A stretch of 45,379 nucleotides of DNA from the IMG/VR virus record IMGVR_UViG_3300035703_000156, positions 1-45,379 of that record. One strand, given 5' to 3'. The position numbers and the translations under genes were made by a program. Of the stretch, positions 22,284 through 30,226 are shown piece by piece. The notes below the pieces were generated by a model. The model was not told where the DNA came from and did no database searches. It worked only from the letters and a program-made list of their open reading frames with translations. Source of the DNA: a virus. Within the stretch, counting starts at the first letter, position 1. Each line of letters opens with the position of its first letter.

Positions 22284-22644
22284 CGGCAGCACATGAGTAC
22301 GCCACCTCCCGGCCAATCACCGACGCAGGACGCTCGTAGGTAGACCCCCACATCTTCACCCACGAGTCCTCGACATAACCCACCCGCTGCCCGTCAATCT
22401 CCACGGCATACCGTCCGTAGCCGTCCAGACCTAGCGGGATGATGTAGGCAGGCACGGCTACCCTGCCGTCCTTCCACCCAGCGGCACGCTTGTGGCGCTT
22501 GAGCACGGCGACTAAGTGGTCGCGGTGCTTCCCCTCGCCCACGACCTCGGTCTCGTAGTAGCCATCACGTCGTCCGTCAAGCGCGTCGCTGACATGGCGA
22601 TCCGATGGCTCGTGCTTGGGCTTGGATGACTTGAAGAGTCCCAC
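22162..22644 (-). CDS. reverse-strand HIRAN-like protein
   Basis: The protein has 160 aa. GTG at 22644 is chosen because the reverse strand reads AGGGGGGACC just before it; the frame extends further to 22698 without a site. Residues about 30-110 resemble a HIRAN-type domain: VVGEGKHRDHLV, then IPLGLDGYGRYAVEIDGQRVGYVED. HIRAN domains bind DNA ends in repair proteins. The C-terminus is helical, then hydrophilic. It is transcribed opposite to all around it and converges with 22029, which suggests an independently acquired moron gene. The HIRAN call is by pattern only. Confidence 0.5.
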   Translation of the reverse strand: MGLFKSSKPKHEPSDRHVSDALDGRRDGYYETEVVGEGKHRDHLVAVLKRHKRAAGWKDGRVAVPAYIIPLGLDGYGRYAVEIDGQRVGYVEDSWVKMWGSTYERPASVIGREVAYSCAAAICWSVSRGDPLRDPAIPLGVRLDLSDDPVEVGQGARRRR

Positions 22645-22688
22645 GGTCCCCCCTGACCTAGTGCCTGTAACTCCCGACCATACGTCAC

Positions 22689-22964
22689 ATGCCCACACAA
22701 AGGCAGGACAACGTGAGCCGCATCGGTGGTCATAGATGGCGCAAGCTCGTCGCCCGAGTCCTGGAGGAGGACGGCGACACCTGCTGGCTGTGCGGCAAGC
22801 CGGGCGCCACCTCGGGCGATCACGTCGTCCCGGTGAGTGTGGCCCCCGAGCTGGAGTTCGACAGGGACAACGTCCGCATGAGTCATCTTCGCTGTAACCA
22901 GAGGAGGGGGGATACCCCCGCCGTCCGGCACGCGCCGCGATACCGCACCTCCCGCCCCTGGTAG
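22689..22964 (+). CDS. HNH endonuclease, small
   Basis: The protein has 91 aa. It shows CWLCG, GDHVVPVS (His-metal motif), NVRMSHLRCNQRRGD, i.e. C-x2-C, DH and the N...H-x2-C of HNH nucleases. In many cos-type phages an HNH protein next to the terminase genes is needed for end cutting (HK97 gp74 as example). ATG 22689 has no good Shine-Dalgarno; GTG 22713, preceded by GGCAGGACAAC, is an alternative start giving MSRIGGHRW. Confidence 0.85.
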   Translation: MPTQRQDNVSRIGGHRWRKLVARVLEEDGDTCWLCGKPGATSGDHVVPVSVAPELEFDRDNVRMSHLRCNQRRGDTPAVRHAPRYRTSRPW

Positions 22965-23118
22965 CACGAGACCCGTGCTGCCCCTATGGGGCGCCCGGTG
23001 CGTCCCACAATGTCCAAGGTGTCCGTTTTAGTGCAGGGGAGGCGACGGTGCCGAGGGGTCTCGGGCGCTGCGCCTCTCCGTCAACTCAGAGTCAACGTTA
23101 GGGACCTGGGGAGGTCAC
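22965..23118. other. structured intergenic region, candidate packaging site
   Basis: This 154 bp gap between two HNH genes is packed with inverted repeats: GCCCC-TAT-GGGGC (22980-22992), CCGAG-GGGT-CTCGG (23051-23064) and GGCGC-T-GCGCC (23064-23074). Two GTCAAC copies 11 bp apart (23080-23085, 23091-23096) form a direct repeat at one helical turn. Upstream of the terminase genes and beside HNH genes is where cos or pac sites are often found. No cos can be proven from one genome. Confidence 0.4.
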
Positions 23119-23799
23119 ATGGTCACCGCGACCGCGACGTGCCGATGGTGCTCCATCAAGTTCACCTATCAGCGCAGCGACCCGCGCGGTCGCGCTAAGC
23201 GGTGGTGCTCCGAGAAGTGCCGGTACGCCCAGCGCGACTATGAGCGCCGAGTCGACTGCGCCGGCGGGTGCGGTGGCTACGCCTGGACTGGCAAGGGCAG
23301 CCGCGAGGACGCCATGTGCCGACCCTGTCGCACGCGCGAGCAACGGATATCGGCTGGCCTATCCGAGTCTGTCCTGCGCGAGTGCGCTTCCTGTGGTGTC
23401 AGATTCCGACCCGTCAAGCCTAGGCCGGGCCGTCAATACTGCCCCGACCCTGTGTGCCGAGCTACCTGCCACGGCGCATCATTGTCGTCGACATGGCCGA
23501 GGCAGGGCGATCCTCGTAGTGCGCGACGAGCTGCCCGCAAGAAGCTCCGCTCATCCCTAGCGCCAGGCAAGGGCGACGAGGCCATCTTCACCCGAGATCG
23601 TTGGATGTGTCACCTCTGCGACCTGCCTGTCAGCCGCACACTCAAGCATCCTCACCCAATGTCGCCAAGCATTGACCATCTCGTCCCGCAACATCACGAC
23701 GGCTCAGACGACCCGGCCAATCTGGCGACAGCTCACCTAGCCTGCAACGTCCACAAGCACACGGCAGCGATGGGTGAGCAGCTACGCCTAGTCGGATAG
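23119..23799 (+). CDS. HNH endonuclease with three N-terminal zinc ribbons
   Basis: The protein has 226 aa. Three Cys clusters precede the nuclease: CRWC...CSEKC (8-35), CAGGC...CRPC (47-70) and CASCG...CPDPVC (about 89-112). The C-terminal HNH domain shows CHLCDLPV, SIDHLVPQ and NLATAHLACNVHKH. It lies between the first HNH gene and TerS. A role in packaging-end cutting or as a mobile endonuclease is possible; its location before terminase favours the former. GGGGAGGTCAC precedes the ATG. Confidence 0.82.
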   Translation: MVTATATCRWCSIKFTYQRSDPRGRAKRWCSEKCRYAQRDYERRVDCAGGCGGYAWTGKGSREDAMCRPCRTREQRISAGLSESVLRECASCGVRFRPVKPRPGRQYCPDPVCRATCHGASLSSTWPRQGDPRSARRAARKKLRSSLAPGKGDEAIFTRDRWMCHLCDLPVSRTLKHPHPMSPSIDHLVPQHHDGSDDPANLATAHLACNVHKHTAAMGEQLRLVG

Positions 23800-23809
23800 G
23801 AGGCCCGCC

Positions 23810-24253
23810 GTGCTGATCACCTGCGCGTCGTGCTCGACCGACTTTGATGCCCGCTCCTCCCGCGCCCGCTTCTGCTCCTCCAAGTGCCGGACGGCCGCCC
23901 ACTACCGTCGGACCAAGCTCGGCATACCTGAGACCCGCGACCCCAAGCCCGCCCCCAAGGCACCGGCCAAGGGTCGCAAGCCCAAGGCCCAGGCCGAGCC
24001 CGACTCCCCCACCGGGACTCTCGGTGCCGTGATCGCCGAGCTCACCGAGGCCGGTCGCCTCCAGACGTCAGCGGGCCAGGCCGCCGTCGCCCTCGCCACC
24101 CGGATCGACGCCGGCGCGGAGTCCTCCTCGGGACTGGCCGCGCTGACCCGTGAGATGCGGGCCGCGATGGCCGAGGCCACGGCGAATGTCGCGCAGGCCG
24201 GGGACGCCCTGGACGAGCTGCGCGCTAAGCGCGAGGCTCGCCGTGCAGGCTGA
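23810..24253 (+). CDS. terminase small subunit-like, with zinc ribbon
   Basis: The protein has 147 aa and starts at GTG 23810 after GGAGGCCCGCC. An N-terminal CxSC...CSSKC ribbon is followed by a Pro/Lys-rich linker. A helical domain (about 70-140) has the phrase TLGAVIAELTEAGRLQTSAGQAAVALA (in part) and DALDELRAKR, which I know from actinophage TerS proteins. It precedes TerL with an 11 bp overlap. It would recognise the packaging site and stimulate the large subunit. Confidence 0.72.
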   Translation: MLITCASCSTDFDARSSRARFCSSKCRTAAHYRRTKLGIPETRDPKPAPKAPAKGRKPKAQAEPDSPTGTLGAVIAELTEAGRLQTSAGQAAVALATRIDAGAESSSGLAALTREMRAAMAEATANVAQAGDALDELRAKREARRAG

Positions 24254-25706
24254 CCCGATCACACGCCCGGCCCACTTCTGGGTCCCTGAGCACACCGCCT
24301 CGTCGGCTGGCCGTGAGGCCGCCGACCTCGCTCGGTCCATCGGCCAGGAGCCGGACGCCGAGGAGGAGCTCGCCCTCGACGCGATCCTGTCCGAGCGTGC
24401 CGACGGACGGTGGGCATCACTAGAGGCCGCCATCGTGTGCGGCCGTCAGAATCTTAAGACGTGGACGCTCCAGATGTCCGCGATCTATGACCTGTACGTC
24501 CGCGACGTCGGCCTAGTCGTGTGGACCGCGCACCGCTTCCGCACGACGCAGGAGGCGTTCCGCGACATCCATGCGCTCGTCGATAACTACGACCACCTAC
24601 GCAAGCGCGTCAAGAAGGTCCGCACCGCTAACGGTGAGGAGGGCATCGAGCTCCTCTCAGGTGCTCGGCTGGACTTCCTTGCCCGTACCTCGGGCGGTGG
24701 CCGTGGCCTGTCAGGCGACACGGTCATCCTTGACGAGGCTCTATTCCTGACGCCGACCATGATGGGCTCGCTCCTGCCCACGCTGTCGGCTCGGCCTGAC
24801 CCGCATGTCCGCTACGGATCGTCCGCTGGCCTACGCGAGTCCGAGGTCCTCCGCAACATCCGCGACCGTGGCCGCGCCGGCGGCGACCCCTCGCTCGTCT
24901 ACCTGGAGTGGTCCACCGAGCCCGGTGGCTGCCGCCGACCCGAGTGCGATCACAAGGCAGGGACGGCAGGCTGCCAGCTCGACGACGTCGCCATGTGGCA
25001 CGCCGCTAACCCCGCCCTCGGGCGCCGCATCTCAGTCGAGTACCTGTCGGCTGAGCGTCGCGCATTGCCTCCTAAGGAGTTCGCGCGCGAGCGACTGGGA
25101 TGGTGGGAGGACCCGCCCGCGATGGGCGACGGCGCGATCATCCCGGCCGAGGCATGGGACGAGCGCCGCGATCCCGCCTCGGAGATCGTCCTCGGTGAGC
25201 GCCTGGCGTTCGCGGTGGATGTCTCGTGGGATCGCTCGGTCTCGTGGGTCACCGTCTGCGGGACTCGCCCTGACGGTCGACCCCACGTCGAGATCGCTGC
25301 GACCCGCGCCGGAACGGAGTGGGTCGTGGAGTGGCTCGCCGACCGGATCGAGCAATACGAGCCCATCGCTGTCGCCTTCCAGGCATCGGGCGCCCCGGTG
25401 TCCTCGCTCCTAGAGGACCTACGCCAGGCGCTCGGCGACATCGCACTACCTATCGCCGGTCCCGACCTGGGCCGGTCGTGCGGCGCGTTCTTCGATGCCG
25501 CGACCTCGGGGCCGCTCGTCCACCTCGGACAGCAACCCCTCGACGACGCCGTCGCCCTCGCCGTCGTGCGTCCCCTCGGGGATGCCTGGGCGTGGGATCG
25601 CCGCAAGTCCCCCGTCGACGTCGCCCCACTCGTGGCCGCGACCTCGGCCTACTACGCCTGGGCCGCTGAGCCTGAGGCCATCGACGTAACCGACTCGGTC
25701 TGGTGA
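24243..25706 (+). CDS. terminase large subunit
   Basis: The protein has 487 aa. GTG 24243 overlaps the TerS end. The ATPase has a divergent Walker A GRQNLKT (67-73), typical of this group, and Walker B VILDE (D164, E165). The nuclease domain has a first Asp in AFAVDVSWD (D326) and a late Asp near 459 (SPVDVAPLV), as in the RNase H fold of terminases. It pumps DNA into the prohead and cuts it. All core motifs look intact. Confidence 0.93.
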   Translation: MQADPITRPAHFWVPEHTASSAGREAADLARSIGQEPDAEEELALDAILSERADGRWASLEAAIVCGRQNLKTWTLQMSAIYDLYVRDVGLVVWTAHRFRTTQEAFRDIHALVDNYDHLRKRVKKVRTANGEEGIELLSGARLDFLARTSGGGRGLSGDTVILDEALFLTPTMMGSLLPTLSARPDPHVRYGSSAGLRESEVLRNIRDRGRAGGDPSLVYLEWSTEPGGCRRPECDHKAGTAGCQLDDVAMWHAANPALGRRISVEYLSAERRALPPKEFARERLGWWEDPPAMGDGAIIPAEAWDERRDPASEIVLGERLAFAVDVSWDRSVSWVTVCGTRPDGRPHVEIAATRAGTEWVVEWLADRIEQYEPIAVAFQASGAPVSSLLEDLRQALGDIALPIAGPDLGRSCGAFFDAATSGPLVHLGQQPLDDAVALAVVRPLGDAWAWDRRKSPVDVAPLVAATSAYYAWAAEPEAIDVTDSVW

Positions 25707-25717
25707 GAGGAGAGCCC

Positions 25718-25855
25718 GTGCTGAGCACCGCGCTAGAGCTCGCAGGCTTCGCCCTCATCGTGACCGCCGCCGCCCTCGTCGCAATCCCCCTCGGGATCGC
25801 CGTGGCTGGCGCCTCCTGCATCGCCCTCGGATACCTGATCGGACGTGACTCGTGA
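25718..25855 (+). CDS. 45-aa double-helix membrane protein between TerL and portal
   Basis: GTG 25718, after AGAGGAGAGCCC, opens a 45-residue frame that ends TGA, overlapping the portal GTG (GTGA). Two hydrophobic segments (about 9-24 and 25-42, broken by P-L-G) fill nearly all of it. The strong ribosome-binding site and coupling make it a real gene. Why a membrane peptide sits between packaging and portal genes is unknown. Confidence 0.6.
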   Translation: MLSTALELAGFALIVTAAALVAIPLGIAVAGASCIALGYLIGRDS

Positions 25856-27273
25856 CCCTGTTCAAGCGCCGCGCCCCTGAGCAGCGCCACGTCACGGGCG
25901 ACGTCTCGGCCATGCTGACCGACTACCGCAACGCGCGCGTCGGGTCGCTCCTCGACATCTCCTCGGACCAGGCGCTGCGTCACGCGGCCGTCTGGGCATG
26001 TGTCCGACTGATCGCCGGCACGGTGTCGACCCTGCCCGTCGACGTCGTGCGGACGTCGGGCGGCAATCGCACCGAGGTCAGCGTCCCGCTCATCACCTCG
26101 CCGTCGGCCGTGGTCTCCCCGATCACCTGGCGCGATCAGCTCGTCGTCTCGCTCCTCCTGCGCGGCAACGCCTACGGCCTCGTCACCCAGACCGACCGCG
26201 CCGGTTACCCCCTCGCCATCGAGCTCGTCCACCCCGACAAGGTCGCGGGCCGCGTCGAGGACGGCCGCGTGCGACTGTCCTGGGACGGCCAAGAGCACGA
26301 GCTCTGGCCGCTCGGTGACGCGATCCATGTGCCCGCCTTCACCGTCCCCGGCTCCCCGTTCGGGCTGTCGGTGCTGGACTACGCGCGCACGACCATCGGC
26401 TCGGGTCTGGCGTCTGAGGAGTGGGGCGCCCGGTTCTTCACCGACGGCGCCGTCCCCTCGGCGGTCCTGTCCACCGATCAGGCCATCACTCGCGAGCAAG
26501 CCCAAGAGCTCAAGGCCCGATTCATGGCGGCCGTCGCTGGTAAGCGCGAGCCCGCCGTCCTCGGCGCCGGCGTCGACTACACCCCGATCAGCGTCTCCCC
26601 TGGCGAGTCTGCCTTCCTTGAGACCTGGCGCATGAGCGGCGAGAACGTCTGCCGCCTGTTCGGCGTCCAGCCCGAGATGATCGGCCTAGCCTCATCCGGC
26701 TCCTCGGTCACCTACGCGAACCGCGAGCAGCGCGTCCAGGACTTCCTCGCCTTCACGATGACGCCGTGGATCGCGCGCCTAGAGGAGGCGCTGTCCGCGC
26801 TTCTGCCGCCCGACCATGTGCTGCGCTTCCGCACCGGTGGCCTGTTGCGCGCTGACATCCAGACCCGCTACGCCGTCTACGAGGCCAGCGCCCGCATCTC
26901 TCAGATGACCGACGGCGCGATGCCGCTGACCGTGGACGAGATGCGCGCACTAGAGGACCTGCCACCGCTAACCGCCTCCCAGGACGACCTCTCGCCATCC
27001 GATCTCGCCGAGGTCGCACGACGCCTCTACCTGTCCGTCGGCAGGGTCGTCACGGTGGACGAGGCCCGCGAGATCATGCGCCGCGCCGGTCTGCCACTAG
27101 ACACGATCCCGCCCGAGGACGTGTTCGCCAATCTGCCTCCGCAACCGGAGAGCAACGGCGGGGAGACAACGCCAGATGATCCGGCCGCCGAGGTCGACCC
27201 GTCCGCAGACGCGGACGCCGACGCCGACGCGGACGCGGATCGACCCGACACCGATGAGGACCCCAATGCCTGA
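25852..27273 (+). CDS. portal protein (HK97-type)
   Basis: The protein has 473 aa. It matches HK97-family portals: AVWACVRLIAGTVSTLPV near 43-60, an early LLRGNAYGLV, then GLASEEWGARFF, and EMIGLASSGSSVTYANREQ (in part) with the wing and stem regions. It forms the dodecameric entry vertex. The last 25 residues are a Asp-Ala repeat (DADADADADADADR) encoded by tandem GACGCC/GACGCG units, unlike most portals. The start is GTG overlapping the small membrane gene. It overlaps the protease-capsid gene by 8 bp. Confidence 0.9.
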   Translation: MTLFKRRAPEQRHVTGDVSAMLTDYRNARVGSLLDISSDQALRHAAVWACVRLIAGTVSTLPVDVVRTSGGNRTEVSVPLITSPSAVVSPITWRDQLVVSLLLRGNAYGLVTQTDRAGYPLAIELVHPDKVAGRVEDGRVRLSWDGQEHELWPLGDAIHVPAFTVPGSPFGLSVLDYARTTIGSGLASEEWGARFFTDGAVPSAVLSTDQAITREQAQELKARFMAAVAGKREPAVLGAGVDYTPISVSPGESAFLETWRMSGENVCRLFGVQPEMIGLASSGSSVTYANREQRVQDFLAFTMTPWIARLEEALSALLPPDHVLRFRTGGLLRADIQTRYAVYEASARISQMTDGAMPLTVDEMRALEDLPPLTASQDDLSPSDLAEVARRLYLSVGRVVTVDEAREIMRRAGLPLDTIPPEDVFANLPPQPESNGGETTPDDPAAEVDPSADADADADADADRPDTDEDPNA

Positions 27274-29398
27274 GACTGACGACGTCGTCACCTGGGGAGA
27301 CGGCCAGCGCGGCCGTGTCCTGCATGTGATGACCGAGGGCACGCTCGACGTGCCAGGCGGCCCCAGCGTGGAGGCCACCCCCGAGGAGCCCGCGATCCTC
27401 GTCGCGGTCTGGGAGGAAGCCGACGGCGAGTGGGTCGAGACTGACCGCGTCGCCGGTGGCCTCGCCTCAGACTTCACCCTCGCCGAGGACGCCGCCTACG
27501 GTGGCGACGACGACGAGGATGACGAGGACGACGACGACCGCCAGGAGCGCAGCGCCACCCCGTCCCTAGAGCGTCGCACCGCCGACGCCCGCTGGGAGGT
27601 CCGCGAGGAGCCCGACGGCTCCGTCGGCCTGCGCGGCTACGCCGCCGTATTCGATGCCCCCGCACACGGCGAGGTCGTCAAGCGCGGCGCCTTCGACCGC
27701 TCGCTGTCCGAGGAGCCCGTCGTCGAGCTCCTGTTCGACCACGACGGTATCCCGATGGCCTCGACCCGTGGCGGCACGATGTCGCTGTCGGTGGACGAGA
27801 GCGGCCTCGTCGTCGACGTGCCGTCGCTGGACATGGACAGCCCCTATGTTCGCAGCATTGTCTCTGCGATGCGCCGAGGCGATCTCCAGAAGATGTCCTT
27901 TGCCTTCTTCACCCGCGAGGACTACTACGACCCCGAGTCCCGCACGAGGGAGCTAAGGGACGTGTCGCTAGTAGATGTCTCGGTAGTCACGAGACCTTGG
28001 TACGACCAAACATCCGTCGCTCTCAAGAGCGACGCCCTAGACCTAGTCGAGGCAAGAGCCTCGGCTACATCCGAGCAGGACGCTCCGGCGGCTGACCTCG
28101 GAACGCCCACCCCAATCCCGACAGGAGATACCCGCATGTCAGACCATGACATCGACTCGGTCGAGGCGCGATCCGACGAGAGTGCCGCCGAGCTGGAGTC
28201 CCGCGTCGCCGCCGTCGAGGCGCGCGCCGACCTGGAGGCTCGCATCGCGAACCTCGAAAGCCGCGCCACGGCAACCGCCGAGGCTCGCGCATACGACGGC
28301 GTCGCTCGTGTGACCCGTGAGGAGCGCACCTACAATCCCGACGCCGACAAGCGTGGGGTGTCCTTCATCCACGACGTCATCGCTCGCACGTTCGGCGACA
28401 TGGACGCCGCGCAGCGCCTCTCCAAGCACCAGGCCGAGGAGCGCACCGAGCGCGGCTCAGCCTTGGAGTCTCGCGCCATCGGCACCTCGGCGCTCGGCGC
28501 CCTCGTCGTGCCGCAGTACCTCACCGACCTCGTCGCCCCCCTGGCGCGCGCCGGTCGTCCCACCGCGGACATCTGTAACATCATGCCGCTCCCGGCCGAG
28601 GGCATGACGGTCGAGATTCCCCGCGTCACCACGGGCACCTCGGCCGCGACTCAGGCCACGCAGAACAGCTCCGTTTCGGAGACCAATCTCGACGAGACCA
28701 CGCTCAGCGTGCCCGTCGTGACCATCGCCGGTCAGCAGACCGTGTCCGTCCAGGCGCTCAGCCGTGGTCGTGGCACCGAGCAGATCATCATTCGCGACCT
28801 CGTGTCGGCCTACAATACGCAGCTCGACGCGCAGATCATCGGCGGCAGCGGCTCCACCAACTTCCACCGCGGCATCCTCAACACGGCGAGCATTCAGTCC
28901 GTCACCTACACGGACTCGACGCCCACCGTGGCCGAGGTCTACCCCAAGCTGTTCGACCTGATTCAGAAGGTGCAGACCGGCTACTTCGGTGGCATCTCTC
29001 ACTTCCTGATGCACCCGCGGCGCTGGAATTGGATGGCCGCAGCGGTCTCCACGTCCTCGCCGTTCTTGCAGATCAACACTAACCCGCAGGGCGCGGCCGG
29101 CCAGTTCGGCGCACCGTCCTACGGTGGCGTCGTCGGCAACATCGCCGGCGTGCCAGTCGTGCTGGACGCGAACATCGCCACCACGACGGCGACTGACCAG
29201 GACACCATCTACGGCGTGACGGCTTCCGAGCTTCACCTGTGGGAGGACGCTGGCGCGCCGCTGTTCATCCGCGTCGACCAGCCGAGCACCCTCGGCGTCA
29301 CGCTTGCGGCGTTCGGCTTCACCGCCTTCACCGCCGGCCGCTACCCCGCCGCCCACGGCAAGATCAGCGGCACCGGCCTCGCAACTCCGACCTTCTGA
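27266..29398 (+). CDS. prohead protease - major capsid protein fusion
   Basis: The protein has 710 aa in one unbroken frame. Residues 1-75 look like a Tudor-type domain (VTWGDGQRGRVLHV), then an acidic spacer (DDDEDDEDDDDR). Residues about 105-270 are an HK97-type prohead protease (GYAAVFDAPAHGEVVKRGAF, LLFDHDG, MRRGDLQKMSFAF), with candidate catalytic His and Ser. A coiled coil (about 290-350) works as scaffold/delta domain. Residues about 400-710 are an HK97-fold major capsid protein (LVVPQYLTDLV, ends LATPTF). An in-frame ATG at 28136 with AGGAG 8 bp before it could also make free capsid protein. ATG 27266 is preferred over in-frame 27254 for its GAGG. Confidence 0.9.
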   Translation: MPETDDVVTWGDGQRGRVLHVMTEGTLDVPGGPSVEATPEEPAILVAVWEEADGEWVETDRVAGGLASDFTLAEDAAYGGDDDEDDEDDDDRQERSATPSLERRTADARWEVREEPDGSVGLRGYAAVFDAPAHGEVVKRGAFDRSLSEEPVVELLFDHDGIPMASTRGGTMSLSVDESGLVVDVPSLDMDSPYVRSIVSAMRRGDLQKMSFAFFTREDYYDPESRTRELRDVSLVDVSVVTRPWYDQTSVALKSDALDLVEARASATSEQDAPAADLGTPTPIPTGDTRMSDHDIDSVEARSDESAAELESRVAAVEARADLEARIANLESRATATAEARAYDGVARVTREERTYNPDADKRGVSFIHDVIARTFGDMDAAQRLSKHQAEERTERGSALESRAIGTSALGALVVPQYLTDLVAPLARAGRPTADICNIMPLPAEGMTVEIPRVTTGTSAATQATQNSSVSETNLDETTLSVPVVTIAGQQTVSVQALSRGRGTEQIIIRDLVSAYNTQLDAQIIGGSGSTNFHRGILNTASIQSVTYTDSTPTVAEVYPKLFDLIQKVQTGYFGGISHFLMHPRRWNWMAAAVSTSSPFLQINTNPQGAAGQFGAPSYGGVVGNIAGVPVVLDANIATTTATDQDTIYGVTASELHLWEDAGAPLFIRVDQPSTLGVTLAAFGFTAFTAGRYPAAHGKISGTGLATPTF
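28123..28138 (+). promoter_or_regulatory. internal ribosome-binding site and start inside the capsid fusion
   Basis: AGGAG (28123-28127), 8 bases, then ATG (28136-28138) in the same frame as the fusion gene. Initiation here would give a 420-aa scaffold-domain plus capsid protein without the protease, in the excess a shell needs. Confidence 0.6.
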
Positions 29399-29428
29399 GT
29401 CTGAGGCTCTAGCACTACTCCAGCTCGC

Positions 29429-29461
29429 CCTCGGCCCCGGTGAGACCCACCGGGGCCGAGG
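29429..29461 (+). terminator. strong hairpin after the capsid gene
   Basis: Perfect 14 bp stem (29429-29442 with 29448-29461) around AGACC. There is no T run. It may be an inefficient terminator or a 3' stabiliser that raises capsid mRNA relative to downstream genes. Confidence 0.65.
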
Positions 29462-29497
29462 CGTGCGGGCACCATCGCGGACCCTGGGGAGGGCGTC

Positions 29498-30226
29498 ATG
29501 CGAACGAAAGACAAGGTCTACATCGGTTGGATCGACGGCGGCCAGGTCGAGGGACAATTTGCCGCCGACCTCGCCACCATCACCCTCGGCAGGACGTCGC
29601 GCATCGACGGCCTCCTCCGAGTCGGCGGGCACCTGTTGTCCCGCCAGCGCAATGAGCTCGTGTCGCACTTCCTTGACAGGACGTCGGCACCGTGGCTCCT
29701 GATGATTGACACCGACCACCGCATCCCGGTCGGGTCCTTTGACCGACTCATCGACGCGGCCCACGAGATCAGCGCGCCCGTCGTGTCGGCTCTTTGCTTC
29801 GCGGCCTACCCGCCGCGACCTGGGGACCTCTACCCGACGCCCGTGCCTGCGATCTACAAGCACGCCCAGGGCGCCCAGTACCTCGCATTCAATGACTACC
29901 CGCCCGACCGGCTCGTCCGCGTGGATGCTGCCGGGGGTGGCTGCCTCCTGATGCACCGCTCCGCGCTGGAGAAGGTGCGCGAGATGCGCCCCGATGGCAT
30001 GTCCCCGCGTTGGTGCTTCTTCATTGACGGCCCCGTGGGGGACGACTGGTACTCCGAGGACCTGTCCTTCATGCGCCGCCTGGAGGCGGCCGAGGTCCCG
30101 ATCCACGCGCACACCGGCGCGATCCTGCCCCACCTCAAGACGTACACCCTGACCGACGCGCACCACGCGCAACACATGAAGGAGCTCGCCGATGAGCGCT
30201 CAGGCACAGATCGACGCTCTGCTTGA
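29498..30226 (+). CDS. glycosyltransferase-like protein in the head operon
   Basis: The protein has 242 aa of GT-A type. LLSRQRNELVSHFL is followed by WLLMIDTDHRIP with a DxD at D71 and D73, then VDAAGGGCLLMHRSAL, a SEDLSFMRRLE acidic acceptor-site motif and terminal histidines. These match family-2-like glycosyltransferases. It lies between the capsid and connector genes, which suggests that it modifies a virion protein such as the capsid. Capsid glycosylation by phage-encoded enzymes is known in mycobacteriophages. GGGGAGGGCGTC precedes the ATG. Confidence 0.75.
   Translation: MRTKDKVYIGWIDGGQVEGQFAADLATITLGRTSRIDGLLRVGGHLLSRQRNELVSHFLDRTSAPWLLMIDTDHRIPVGSFDRLIDAAHEISAPVVSALCFAAYPPRPGDLYPTPVPAIYKHAQGAQYLAFNDYPPDRLVRVDAAGGGCLLMHRSALEKVREMRPDGMSPRWCFFIDGPVGDDWYSEDLSFMRRLEAAEVPIHAHTGAILPHLKTYTLTDAHHAQHMKELADERSGTDRRSA

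Noticed and set aside
28457-30175. Long open frame (572 codons) on the reverse strand opposite the capsid and glycosyltransferase genes
   Set aside because: It mirrors strongly coding forward genes, has Arg/Gly/Val/Asp-rich composition typical of GC-rich antisense frames, and no ribosome-binding site. It is a shadow.
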